Source of the DNA: CAYFJO01 sp964343305
Lineage (GTDB): Bacteria; Planctomycetota; Planctomycetia; Pirellulales; Pirellulaceae
Reading direction: 5' to 3'
Length of the DNA: 32,155 nt
NCBI GenBank assembly: GCA_964343305.1
Contig: CAYFJO010000080.1
Span: forward strand, 1-32,155
Every line of letters starts with the position of its first letter. The first letter of the stretch is position 1. The notes beneath the pieces are model-generated. The model ran no database searches. It was given only the letters and a program-made list of their open reading frames with translations, and was not told the DNA's origin. This document shows, piece by piece, positions 1 to 7,288 of the stretch. Position numbers and translations under genes: made by a program.

Positions 1-27
1 CATCACTGCCGCACAGCGGCCACGGCT

Positions 28-45
28 GCGGGGCGAAGTCCCCGC
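28..45. terminator. GC-rich hairpin downstream of crcB
   Basis: GCGGGG at 28-33 and CCCCGC at 40-45 form a perfect 6-bp stem around a 6-nt loop, about 30 nt past the crcB stop (minus strand). There is no clear U-tract, so intrinsic termination is only a guess. It may equally be a fragment of an intergenic repeat cut by the window edge. Positions 1-76 hold no gene I can support. Confidence 0.3.
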
Positions 46-76
46 CGCCGCGTAGGCTCTTAGCCATGGCGCATGT

Positions 77-457
77 CTAGCCGTCGCTGGTCAACCATCG
101 CGCAATCGACAACCCGCCCCAAACCGCGACCAGGCACACGGCAACATTGGCCAATACGTTGATGATGGCAACGCCGATCTGTCCTTGCTCGATTCGGTCG
201 ACGGTCTCCAACGCAAACGTGGAAAATGTGGTGAGTGCTCCCAGAAAACCAACGGCAATCGCGGCTCGCCACTGGGGCGAAGCTCCGCTGGGCAGTGCAA
301 CGAGGACAATTCCGATGAGAAAACTGCCGACCACATTGACCGTCAACGTTCCAAACGGAAAACTTCTCCCAAACAGCTTCGTCATCCCACCGCTGGCGAA
401 ATGCCGCGCCACGGCTCCGATCGCTCCGCCGAGGGCAACGAATAATGCAATTCTCAA
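77..457 (-). CDS. crcB: Fluoride efflux channel CrcB/FluC
   Basis: This is a 126-residue membrane protein of the CrcB/Fluc family, dual-topology fluoride channels that export F- across the cytoplasmic membrane. The N-terminal GGAIGAVARH stretch, GTLTVNVVGSFLIG (family signature with the conserved Asn) and GFLGALTTFSTFALE (family signature with the Phe-box region) are all present, and four hydrophobic segments are spaced as usual. Length is normal for the family. The start is TTG at 457, preceded by a GGAG a few bases upstream; no ATG gives a better fit. The gene stands alone. I looked upstream for a fluoride riboswitch and could not recognise one. Family assignment is secure; the start is less so. 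Confidence 0.93.
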   Translation of the reverse strand: MRIALFVALGGAIGAVARHFASGGMTKLFGRSFPFGTLTVNVVGSFLIGIVLVALPSGASPQWRAAIAVGFLGALTTFSTFALETVDRIEQGQIGVAIINVLANVAVCLVAVWGGLSIARWLTSDG

Positions 458-591
458 AGCTCCACTCTCCGCTCAGTTTTATGATTCTTCATGGTCTTTC
501 AACCGTTGTCCTTGAAGCCTCGCGCCCGTTGAGTTCAATTGATATCTAACATATCATAAAGCGTTTGCGCATATCAAAACCCAAATCAGTC

Positions 592-656
592 GTAGCCGCG
601 TTCGCCAGAACGCGGGGTTTTCAAGCATTCATCCGCACTCTGGCGAGTGCAGCTAC
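592..656. repeat. Double-hairpin palindromic intergenic repeat (REP/BIME-like)
   Basis: Two perfect hairpins lie side by side: CCGCGTTC (596-603)/GAACGCGG (608-615) with loop GCCA, and GCACTC (635-640)/GAGTGC (645-650) with loop TGGC. The loops are complementary to each other. The pair is flanked by inverted GTAGC (592-596) and GCTAC (652-656). It sits between the divergent crcB and acetolactate synthase genes. The shape is that of a dispersed palindromic repeat; genome-wide copy number cannot be seen here. The rest of the 458-714 gap is AT-rich around 541-575 and otherwise featureless to me. Confidence 0.65.
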
Positions 657-714
657 CGTTTCGAAATGCGCATTGGCGTCTGAATAGCACTTTGTTCTTG
701 TGAGGTTTGAGCCT

Positions 715-2487
715 GTGGCGACCGATCAATCAACCGAAACTCAAGTCATGAACGGCGCGGACATTTTGGTTCAATCGCTGGTGGACCACGGCGTGGAAGT
801 GATTTTTGCATATCCAGGCGGTGCGAGCATGCCGTTGCACCAGGCTCTGACACGATACTCGGATCGCCTGCGGACCATTCTACCACGTCACGAACAAGGC
901 GGTGCGTTTGCGGCACAAGGATATGCACGCTCGACTGGCAAACCTGGTGTGTGCATGGCGACCAGTGGCCCTGGCGCGACCAATCTCGTCACGGGAATTG
1001 CCGATGCGAAGCTGGACAGTGTCCCAATCATCGCAATTACCGGACAAGTTCCGCGTGGCGTGATTGGCTCGGACGCGTTTCAAGAAACGCCGATCGTCGA
1101 AGTTTGCCGCGGCATCACCAAGCACCACTATCTGGTCACCGACATTGCGGACCTGCCACGGATCATGCGCGAAGCATTTCACATTGCAACGAGCGGCCGG
1201 CCGGGTCCTGTTCTGGTCGACATGCCCAAGGATGTGCAAATTGAACAGACGTCCGTCAACTGGGACGCGCCGATGGATCTGCCTGGATATAGTGTCGAGT
1301 TGCGTAAAGCCAAACCCAAGCAATTAAAACAAGCGGCGGCGGCGATCAAATTGGCGAAACGGCCAATCATTTATGCAGGTGGCGGTGTCATCTCAGCCGG
1401 TGCCAGCCAGCAGTTGCGCAAGCTCGTGGAAAAGACAGGTATTCCTGTCACGACCACCCTGATGGGACTCGGCGCGTTTCCGGCGGACGATTCTCTTTCA
1501 CTGGACATGCTGGGGATGCATGGCAGCGTCTACGCGAACTATGCCGTCCGCGACTGCGATTTGCTGGTCGCGTTGGGGGTTCGTTTCGACGACCGAGTCA
1601 CTGGCAAGGTTGCGGAGTTTGCCAACCATGCCAAAGTGATTCACGTTGACATCGACCCGTCAGAAATCAACAAAAACAAGGAAGCTCATATCCCAATCGT
1701 CGGCGATGTCAAACATGCGCTCAAGGAATTGAACAAAGTCGTCGAGCCGCCCGAAGACATTTCCGATTGGGTCGCTCAATGCCAGCAATGGAAAGAGAAG
1801 TATCCATCTAGGTACGACGACGAATTCGATGGCATTTTGCAGCAACATGCGATCGCCGAGCTTTCTCGGCTCACTGGCGAGCGAGAAACATTTGTGACCG
1901 TTGGCGTTGGACAACATCAGATGTGGTCGGCACAGTTCTTCAAATTCGCCCATCCTCGAACGTTTCATTCCAGTTCGGGCCTCGGCACGATGGGATTCGG
2001 GTTGCCGGCCGCGATGGGCGTTCAAGCGGCGCATCCCGATGCGCTGGTGATCGACATTGATGGTGACGGAAGTTTTCAGATGAATGTCCAGGAACTGGCC
2101 ACGTGCTTCTGTGAAAAGCTGCCCGTGAAGGTAATGCTGTTGAACAACCAACATTTGGGCATGGTTGTGCAATGGGAAGACCGTTTTATGAACCGCAACC
2201 GGGCTCACACCTACCTCGGCCCGATCGATCACGACGAAGCCAGCGGCGAACAAAACGCTGACGATCATGCTTACGCGACAAATCGTTATCCCGATTATGT
2301 CTCTATCGCCAAAGGCTATCACTGTGGCGCGGCGACGGTCAGCAAGAAGGCGGACCTGGAAGCCGCGATCAGGGAAATGCTTGAATACGACGGTCCTTAT
2401 GTGCTGGACGTCGAAGTGCCTTTTCAAGAGCACGTGCTGCCGATGATTCCCGCGAATATGACCGCGGACGACATCATTATTGAATGA
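715..2487 (+). CDS. ilvB: Acetolactate synthase, catalytic (large) subunit
   Basis: This ThDP-dependent enzyme condenses two pyruvates (or pyruvate plus 2-ketobutyrate) to acetolactate/acetohydroxybutyrate, the first common step of valine, leucine and isoleucine synthesis in the cytoplasm. The N-terminal domain carries YPGGASMPLH and the catalytic Glu in RHEQGGAFAAQGYAR. A FAD/central domain follows, then the ThDP/Mg motif GDGSFQMN...LLNNQ. Full length, about 590 residues. GTG at 715 is preferred because GAGG (702-705) lies 9 nt upstream; the in-frame GTG at 700 lacks a ribosome site. Near the active-site mobile loop there is an extra acidic/His segment (after RAHTYLG, before RYPDYV) of about 20 residues relative to the E. 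coli enzyme. No small regulatory subunit gene (ilvN) is adjacent. The symporter follows after 58 nt, so the two could be co-transcribed. Confidence 0.95.
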   Translation: MATDQSTETQVMNGADILVQSLVDHGVEVIFAYPGGASMPLHQALTRYSDRLRTILPRHEQGGAFAAQGYARSTGKPGVCMATSGPGATNLVTGIADAKLDSVPIIAITGQVPRGVIGSDAFQETPIVEVCRGITKHHYLVTDIADLPRIMREAFHIATSGRPGPVLVDMPKDVQIEQTSVNWDAPMDLPGYSVELRKAKPKQLKQAAAAIKLAKRPIIYAGGGVISAGASQQLRKLVEKTGIPVTTTLMGLGAFPADDSLSLDMLGMHGSVYANYAVRDCDLLVALGVRFDDRVTGKVAEFANHAKVIHVDIDPSEINKNKEAHIPIVGDVKHALKELNKVVEPPEDISDWVAQCQQWKEKYPSRYDDEFDGILQQHAIAELSRLTGERETFVTVGVGQHQMWSAQFFKFAHPRTFHSSSGLGTMGFGLPAAMGVQAAHPDALVIDIDGDGSFQMNVQELATCFCEKLPVKVMLLNNQHLGMVVQWEDRFMNRNRAHTYLGPIDHDEASGEQNADDHAYATNRYPDYVSIAKGYHCGAATVSKKADLEAAIREMLEYDGPYVLDVEVPFQEHVLPMIPANMTADDIIIE

Positions 2488-2545
2488 TTCGCTATAATCG
2501 CGGCACATCTATGTTTCACTCTTCTACTTTCACGAGGCTCATTCG

Positions 2546-4009
2546 ATGCTGCGTTTAGCGCTCCATTGGCAGATTCTTATTGGCATGATTGTTGGCGCGG
2601 TCATCGGATTGAGCCTGAATTGGACGGGCGGCAAACGTAATTTCGAGATTACGGACGCTGAACTTCTCGATCAGCTTGGTGTCGAGGAATTGTCGTTCCG
2701 CGACACGCCGAATCGCGTTGACATCCACTTCAAGTACGAGGGAGAAAACTCCGTTGATCTCGTTGTCGACGGAACGCGAAAAACCAAGGGATCGTTTGCC
2801 ACGCTCAAGGAATTGGCAAAAGACAACGACAAGGCATATCAGTTGTTCCGAGACCATGGTAGATCAACCGCTCGCTGGTTCGGCGATGTTTCGCAATCTT
2901 TGGGCGGTTTATTCCTGCGGATGCTGAAATTGGTTTCTGTACCACTGATTGTGACCTCGTTGATCACGGGCGTCATGAGTGTCGGCAGCGCCGAAAAAAT
3001 GGGGAGCATGTTTGGTCGAACGGTGGGCTACTATATTTGCACGAGCTTGCTGGCAATCATCGTTGGGCTGACCATGGTGAACATTATCCGACCAGGCCTG
3101 CGTGAAACCGTTGACACTTCCGCAACGAAAGCTCCCGCCGTGTCGGGCACTTTGAGTGACGTCGTTTTCGGTCAAATCGAAACGATCATTCCGGCGAATC
3201 CCCTGGCAGCATTTACCCAACCCAATTATTTGTCCGTGATTTCGTTTAGCCTGGCCTTTGCGGTTTTCGCCGTGATCGTCGGTGGAAAAACGGCGAAAAC
3301 AATTCGTGAATTCTTTGCCGCCGGATTTGAGGTGATGATGGCGATGACCATGGCCATCATCAAATTGGCTCCGATCGGCGTGTTGTTCTTGATGCTCAAC
3401 GTCACGGCCACTCAGGGAGTGGATGTGTTTCGGGCACTCGGCTGGTATATGCTCGCCGTATTCTGCGCACTAGTGATCCACGCATGTGTTGTGTTGCCGT
3501 TGATTCTAGTTTTTGTTGCCAAACGCAATCCGCTGGATTTTGCCCGTGCGATGAGTCCGGCCCTGTTAACCGCTTTTAGTTCCGCATCCAGCAACGCCAC
3601 TCTTCCATTGACTTTGGCCAGCGTCGAAGAACGAGCCGGAGTACACAATCGCGTCGGTTCGTTTGTCCTGCCTCTGGGAGCGACCGTCAATATGGATGGC
3701 ACAGCCCTTTATGAAGCCGTGGCGGTGCTTTTTATTGCACAATTGCATTTCGGCTATAATTTGCCCCTTGATCAGCAAATCATCGTGGCTTTCACCGCGT
3801 TGCTGGCCAGTATCGGAGCCGCCGGAATTCCCCACGCGGGACTCGTCATGATGGTCATCATTCTGCAGGCGGTTGGCCTCCCCCTCGAAATGCAAGGGAT
3901 CATCATTGCGGTTGATCGGATTCTCGATATGTGCCGAACGAGCGTCAACGTCTGGAGCGACTCCTGTGGATGTGCGGTGATCGCTCGATTCGAAAACGGT
4001 GCTGAATAA
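2546..4009 (+). CDS. Dicarboxylate/amino acid:cation symporter (DAACS family)
   Basis: This is an inner-membrane secondary transporter of the GltP/DctA/GltPh family, taking up acidic amino acids or C4-dicarboxylates with Na+ or H+. The family's substrate-binding elements are visible: the serine-rich hairpin SSASSNATLP, the NMDGT motif in TM7, GIPHAG in the second hairpin, and DRILDMCRTSVNV followed by an Asp in TM8. At 487 residues it is longer than the usual 420-440. The excess lies between TM1 and the conserved GGLFLRMLKL segment, where residues about 27-105 form a charged insert (GVEELSF, VDIHFKYEGENSVDLVVDG) predicted to be extracytoplasmic. The ATG start is preceded by GAGG (2535-2538). 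Substrate cannot be assigned from sequence alone. Confidence 0.92.
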   Translation: MLRLALHWQILIGMIVGAVIGLSLNWTGGKRNFEITDAELLDQLGVEELSFRDTPNRVDIHFKYEGENSVDLVVDGTRKTKGSFATLKELAKDNDKAYQLFRDHGRSTARWFGDVSQSLGGLFLRMLKLVSVPLIVTSLITGVMSVGSAEKMGSMFGRTVGYYICTSLLAIIVGLTMVNIIRPGLRETVDTSATKAPAVSGTLSDVVFGQIETIIPANPLAAFTQPNYLSVISFSLAFAVFAVIVGGKTAKTIREFFAAGFEVMMAMTMAIIKLAPIGVLFLMLNVTATQGVDVFRALGWYMLAVFCALVIHACVVLPLILVFVAKRNPLDFARAMSPALLTAFSSASSNATLPLTLASVEERAGVHNRVGSFVLPLGATVNMDGTALYEAVAVLFIAQLHFGYNLPLDQQIIVAFTALLASIGAAGIPHAGLVMMVIILQAVGLPLEMQGIIIAVDRILDMCRTSVNVWSDSCGCAVIARFENGAE

Positions 4010-4620
4010 AATCCGACCTGATACTGAGAAAAACTCTAAAATAATCCGAATCAAAAAATCGCATACTTTTCCGGTTGTTTTTGCATTTTCTTGCCGTCCA
4101 GAAGTATTTCTTCGATTTTCTTCCACTTTGCCCGCCGGATTTTCGTTTTTTTTGCGATGTGTTATGTGGGTCACACTGCTCGCTTTCAGCGGGTAGTTTA
4201 AGAGAGGCTGGTGTGCGGAGACCTTGTGCTGCCACCTGAGAGGATGAGGGAAGGATCCATCATCGAAGAATGGATGGAAAATAGAGAGGCTGGCTGACGG
4301 TCCAAAAGACGTACGGGAAATGGGGCAGTGAGATCCCGGCGTCAGCCAGCCCTGAGAGTCTTCTTAAAAATCAGGTTCGATTCATATCTCTTGGCTGGAT
4401 GGTGAGTGGAACTTATCTTCGCATTCCCCGTCCCACTCACTAATTCCCATTGAATCATGACTTCTCTCGAAAATCAAGTATCTCTCGAATTATTTCTCAA
4501 AATATTCTGTGTAATGCCAAACTCGATCGTTATAACTAGAAGTCGAGTAACATAGTGGTTTCTCTTCACTCCCTAACCTCAAATCACTTTTATGGTTAAG
4601 ACGTATAGATGGTGATTGAC
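4010..4620. other. 611-bp intergenic region
   Basis: No convincing protein gene. 4010-4170 is T-rich on the plus strand with pyrimidine tracts after the symporter stop. 4201-4358 holds a repeated stem-rich element (separate entry). GTGAGTGG (4402-4409) and CCACTCAC (4433-4440) form a further perfect 8-bp inverted repeat. 4450-4600 is AT-rich and probably holds the promoter of the next gene, but I cannot fix -35/-10 boxes with confidence. Confidence 0.6.
4201..4375 (+). ncRNA. Candidate structured RNA with two related modules
   Basis: Two modules start with the same 11 nt, AGAGAGGCTGG (4201-4211 and 4283-4293), and end with the same 8 nt, CCTGAGAG (4235-4242 and 4351-4358). Module 2 folds as a perfect 12-bp outer stem, GGCTGGCTGACG (4288-4299) with CGTCAGCCAGCC (4340-4351), enclosing two small hairpins (GTC/GAC around CAAAA; CGGGA 4314-4318 with TCCCG 4334-4338). 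CCTGA (4351-4355)/TCAGG (4371-4375) could form an alternative stem. It matches no RNA family I know: I excluded tmRNA, SRP and RNase P cores by eye. It may be an sRNA, a 5' leader of the downstream gene, or a mobile palindromic repeat. Strand is assumed. Confidence 0.35.
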
Positions 4621-5673
4621 ATGAATCGTCGCACGTTTCTCTTGTCGGCCGGGGCAACGACCAGTGTTCTTTCGGGGCTCTCAAAACTCCATGCAGAGCG
4701 ACGGAGAGATCCGGGGGAAAAGACTGCTAGCGAATTGATGAACGACGCGACTCTCCGTGCCATTGATCGTGGGTTCGCCTATTTGGCGCGACGGCAGCAA
4801 GCGTCTGGCGCTACCAAAGGATCCTTTGGATTGGGTGGTTACGCTGGCGGTGTGGCCGTATGCGGGCTTGCCGGACTGGCGTTTATGTGCGGGGGCAATG
4901 CACCGGATGAAGGCCCCTATGGTCGGCACGTTGAACGATGCGTCGAGTTTATTTTGAAGAGCACGCGCGACACGGGTTACATCGCGACCTCCAGCAGCGG
5001 CCATGACAACATGTACGGACATGGTTTCGCGACGTTGTTTCTGTCCGAGGTCTACGGAATGTCGAAGAAGGTAGAAGTCGGCAAGAAGCTCCGCAAGGCT
5101 ATCAAGCTGATCTGCGATTGCCAAAACAATCACGGCGGATGGCGATATCAGCCCCGCAAATCCGACGCGGATCTCTCCATTACGATTTGCCAAATCATGG
5201 CATTGCGGGCCGCGCGCGACGCGGGCGTCCATGTGCCGGATGAGGTACGCGAGAAATGCATCAGCTATGTAAAGAAAAGTCAAAACACGGACGGTGGTTT
5301 TCGTTACCAGATTTCCGGCGGGGGCAGCACGTTTCCACTAAGCGGCGCGGGCGTTGTCGCGCTGTACAGCGCTGGGATCTATGACGGTCCAGAAGTCGAA
5401 AAAGGGTTGAAGTTTTTGATGCGCTACAAGCCCGGAAGAGGGAATACGGGCAGCTATTATTTCTATGCACATTACTACGCCGTTCAGGCAATGTGGCACG
5501 CTGGAGGCAAGTATTGGAACGAATGGTATCCTGCGATTCGAGATGAATTGCTGAAGACACAAAGCGGTGACGGCTCGTGGGTAGATCGACAGGTCGGACC
5601 TGAATTTGGAACGGCGATGGCGTGCATTATTCTACAGATGCCGAACAACTATTTGCCAGTGTTTGCGCCGTAA
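4621..5673 (+). CDS. Tat-exported terpene cyclase/prenyltransferase-fold protein
   Basis: This is a protein of about 350 residues with an N-terminal twin-arginine signal (NRRTFLLSAG) followed by a hydrophobic segment, so it is exported folded. The mature part is an alpha/alpha toroid of the squalene-hopene cyclase/prenyltransferase type: repeated Gly-aromatic units such as NNHGGWRYQ, NTDGGFRYQ and SGDGSW sit at the ends of helix pairs. SDADLS occupies the place of the cyclase DxDD motif but is altered, so cyclase activity is doubtful. Planctomycetes carry many such proteins of unknown function, often annotated as prenyltransferase/squalene oxidase repeat proteins. ATG 4621 is chosen because GGTGA lies just upstream and the RR motif then falls at the N-terminus; ATG 4609 is also in frame. 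It is a single gene, not in an evident operon. Confidence 0.8.
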   Translation: MNRRTFLLSAGATTSVLSGLSKLHAERRRDPGEKTASELMNDATLRAIDRGFAYLARRQQASGATKGSFGLGGYAGGVAVCGLAGLAFMCGGNAPDEGPYGRHVERCVEFILKSTRDTGYIATSSSGHDNMYGHGFATLFLSEVYGMSKKVEVGKKLRKAIKLICDCQNNHGGWRYQPRKSDADLSITICQIMALRAARDAGVHVPDEVREKCISYVKKSQNTDGGFRYQISGGGSTFPLSGAGVVALYSAGIYDGPEVEKGLKFLMRYKPGRGNTGSYYFYAHYYAVQAMWHAGGKYWNEWYPAIRDELLKTQSGDGSWVDRQVGPEFGTAMACIILQMPNNYLPVFAP

Positions 5674-5711
5674 GGAGCGAGTGCTGAATGCCGAGTGCCG
5701 AGTACACTTGC

Positions 5712-6143
5712 CTACCAATCCGTCGCCTCTTGCACCGCGTTTTCAATCAGCACGAGCAAGGCATTCGGATCGTATGGCTTTCGCACGTAGTAGCTGCTGC
5801 CGACAGATCGCGCGCGCCGCACGATGTCCGGTCGTTCCATGCCGCTGAGAATAATCACCGGAATCTGGCAAGTCTTCACATCATCGCCCAGACTTTGGCA
5901 GACTTCAAAACCGCTCATGTCCGGCAAACGCAGATCCAGGACGATCAGATTAGGCACTCGTTGTTTTGCACGTTCCAAGGCGTCCGCGCCGGTATTCGCG
6001 ATGATCGTGTTGTAACCCTGCCCCTCCAGGCGCATGCTGAGCACGTCGGCCTGATCCCGATCGTCGTCCACAACCAACACCGTCTTGTGAAGCTGAAGCT
6101 CCGCGGCATCCGTTTCGGGTTGAGGAATTGCATCAATGACCAC
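5712..6143 (-). CDS. Single-domain response regulator (CheY-like receiver)
   Basis: This 143-residue protein is a bare receiver domain with no output domain. The acidic pocket VVDDDRDQ, phospho-acceptor Asp in VLDLRLPDMSG, switch Ser in VIILSG and conserved Lys in YYVRKPYDP are all intact, so it should be phosphorylatable. It begins at GTG 6143 behind an almost ideal ribosome site (GGGAGGTGA, 7 nt spacing), which settles the start. A 20-residue N-terminal tail precedes the receiver. No histidine kinase is in the window. The partner could be a hybrid kinase elsewhere, and the protein probably acts by protein-protein interaction. The stretch 6144-6286 upstream holds nothing else I recognise. 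Confidence 0.9.
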   Translation of the reverse strand: MVIDAIPQPETDAAELQLHKTVLVVDDDRDQADVLSMRLEGQGYNTIIANTGADALERAKQRVPNLIVLDLRLPDMSGFEVCQSLGDDVKTCQIPVIILSGMERPDIVRRARSVGSSYYVRKPYDPNALLVLIENAVQEATDW

Positions 6144-6286
6144 GATATCACCTCCCGCCTTGTAATCCTCAAATTCGTTACAGCGGCGATTCTGTGTTCA
6201 CCCAGCCTGTTTTACCTGACTGTGGTGTTACGAAAACGTAGATCACGTTTCGTGTGTGGTCAAATCGAAACAGTTGAAAAATTGCC

Positions 6287-7249
6287 TCATCGACTTCGCC
6301 AAAGCAGATCGTCGGCGATTTCCAAATCCTGCTGAACGCCGGCAATCTCGTCTTTGAAGCGTCTTGCGTCCACTGGATAACCCGCCGTGGGGCGCAGTCC
6401 CCGCAGTTGACGGCGCCAAAACTCATTGAATGCCCGCATGGCGAGTTCACGCAGATATTTTGAAACCATCGACGCCAACGCCGATGCAATACAACTCTCT
6501 CCTTTGGCGACAAAGCGAGCTTCCATGCGGCAGCTTTGTGGTCCCCATCGATAGACGCTTTCCATTCGTCCTTCGCCGCAGACTTCGATCAAATATTCCG
6601 GAAATAGCGGTTGTAACAGCGGCGCGTATTTGCTGCGTCCACCGTGTTTGTCACAGTGGATCAAAATACGCTCGTCGCCCAGCGGTGCGACCAGCGATTT
6701 CACCAACCCGAGCGTAACCTGTGACAACGCTGACGCCTTGTTGCCGTGCATGACAATCAATTCATTGAACTCTTTCGCGACAACGACACGGCTTCGCATG
6801 TGTTCGCACATCACTCCCGCGCTCTCCGATCCTTCTCGAACGCGCCGCGTCAACTTCTCGATGTCATCCACATTGGCATCAATCGGAATCGTCGTTTGAA
6901 AATCCGCGTACCATGGAATATGGGCCAGCACACCAGCAACATTGTCGTCGAACGCTTCAAATACGCTTGACCAATCATCGACTGACTTTCCCGTGGCGCC
7001 CAACATTGCGAACACGCCGCGTTCCAAAAGTGCCAGCGACCCGCCGGGTTTGTACAGCGACTTGGAATCCGCGATGACAACCTTGCTCGATGAATCTGCG
7101 CTCGGTTTGGATGCGATCACTTGCGCGAGGATCGGATAAAGATCGGCGTGGAGGAACTCATCGGGCACTCGCCAAACCGTTGCCGTGACGACCAGCGGCC
7201 CAAGATTGGGGCCGTAGCCGGCTTCATCCGTACCAATGAGATAGGCCAT
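6287..7249 (-). CDS. RNase HII-like protein with altered ribonucleotide-recognition motif
   Basis: The first 22 residues (GTDEAGYGPNLGPLVV) match the RNase HII/HIII opening DEAGRGPLAGPVV, with the catalytic Asp8-Glu9 pair. ADSKSL (around residue 61) corresponds to the family's DSKKL, CDKHGGR supplies a third acidic position, and CIASALASMVSKYLREL resembles the helix SAIAKVxRD near the C-terminus. RNase HII removes ribonucleotides and RNA from DNA-RNA hybrids. Here the GRG motif, whose Arg contacts the ribose 2'-OH in studied RNases HII, reads GYG, and the protein is about 100 residues longer than a typical RNase HII because of inserts in the middle. It may have different substrate specificity. 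ATG start; 39 nt separate it from the stop of the upstream 1011-aa gene. Confidence 0.75.
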   Translation of the reverse strand: MAYLIGTDEAGYGPNLGPLVVTATVWRVPDEFLHADLYPILAQVIASKPSADSSSKVVIADSKSLYKPGGSLALLERGVFAMLGATGKSVDDWSSVFEAFDDNVAGVLAHIPWYADFQTTIPIDANVDDIEKLTRRVREGSESAGVMCEHMRSRVVVAKEFNELIVMHGNKASALSQVTLGLVKSLVAPLGDERILIHCDKHGGRSKYAPLLQPLFPEYLIEVCGEGRMESVYRWGPQSCRMEARFVAKGESCIASALASMVSKYLRELAMRAFNEFWRRQLRGLRPTAGYPVDARRFKDEIAGVQQDLEIADDLLWRSR

Positions 7250-7288
7250 GAAGGGGAGAATTGCCTGGCAAAAGTTCGAGCGAATGAT

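Noticed and set aside
458..699. Possible fluoride riboswitch upstream of crcB
   Set aside because: No match to the crcB-motif core could be seen on the minus strand.
1660..2508. Long open frame (282 codons) antisense to acetolactate synthase
   Set aside because: It mirrors the codon bias of the sense gene, has no recognisable domain, and its sequence shows typical shadow-frame composition.
4201..4440. tmRNA, SRP RNA or RNase P gene
   Set aside because: None of the conserved cores of these RNAs is present; only stems and repeated flanks are visible.
7250..7288. Small gene between the RNase HII-like protein and the 1011-residue protein
   Set aside because: Only 39 nt; too short and without a ribosome site.
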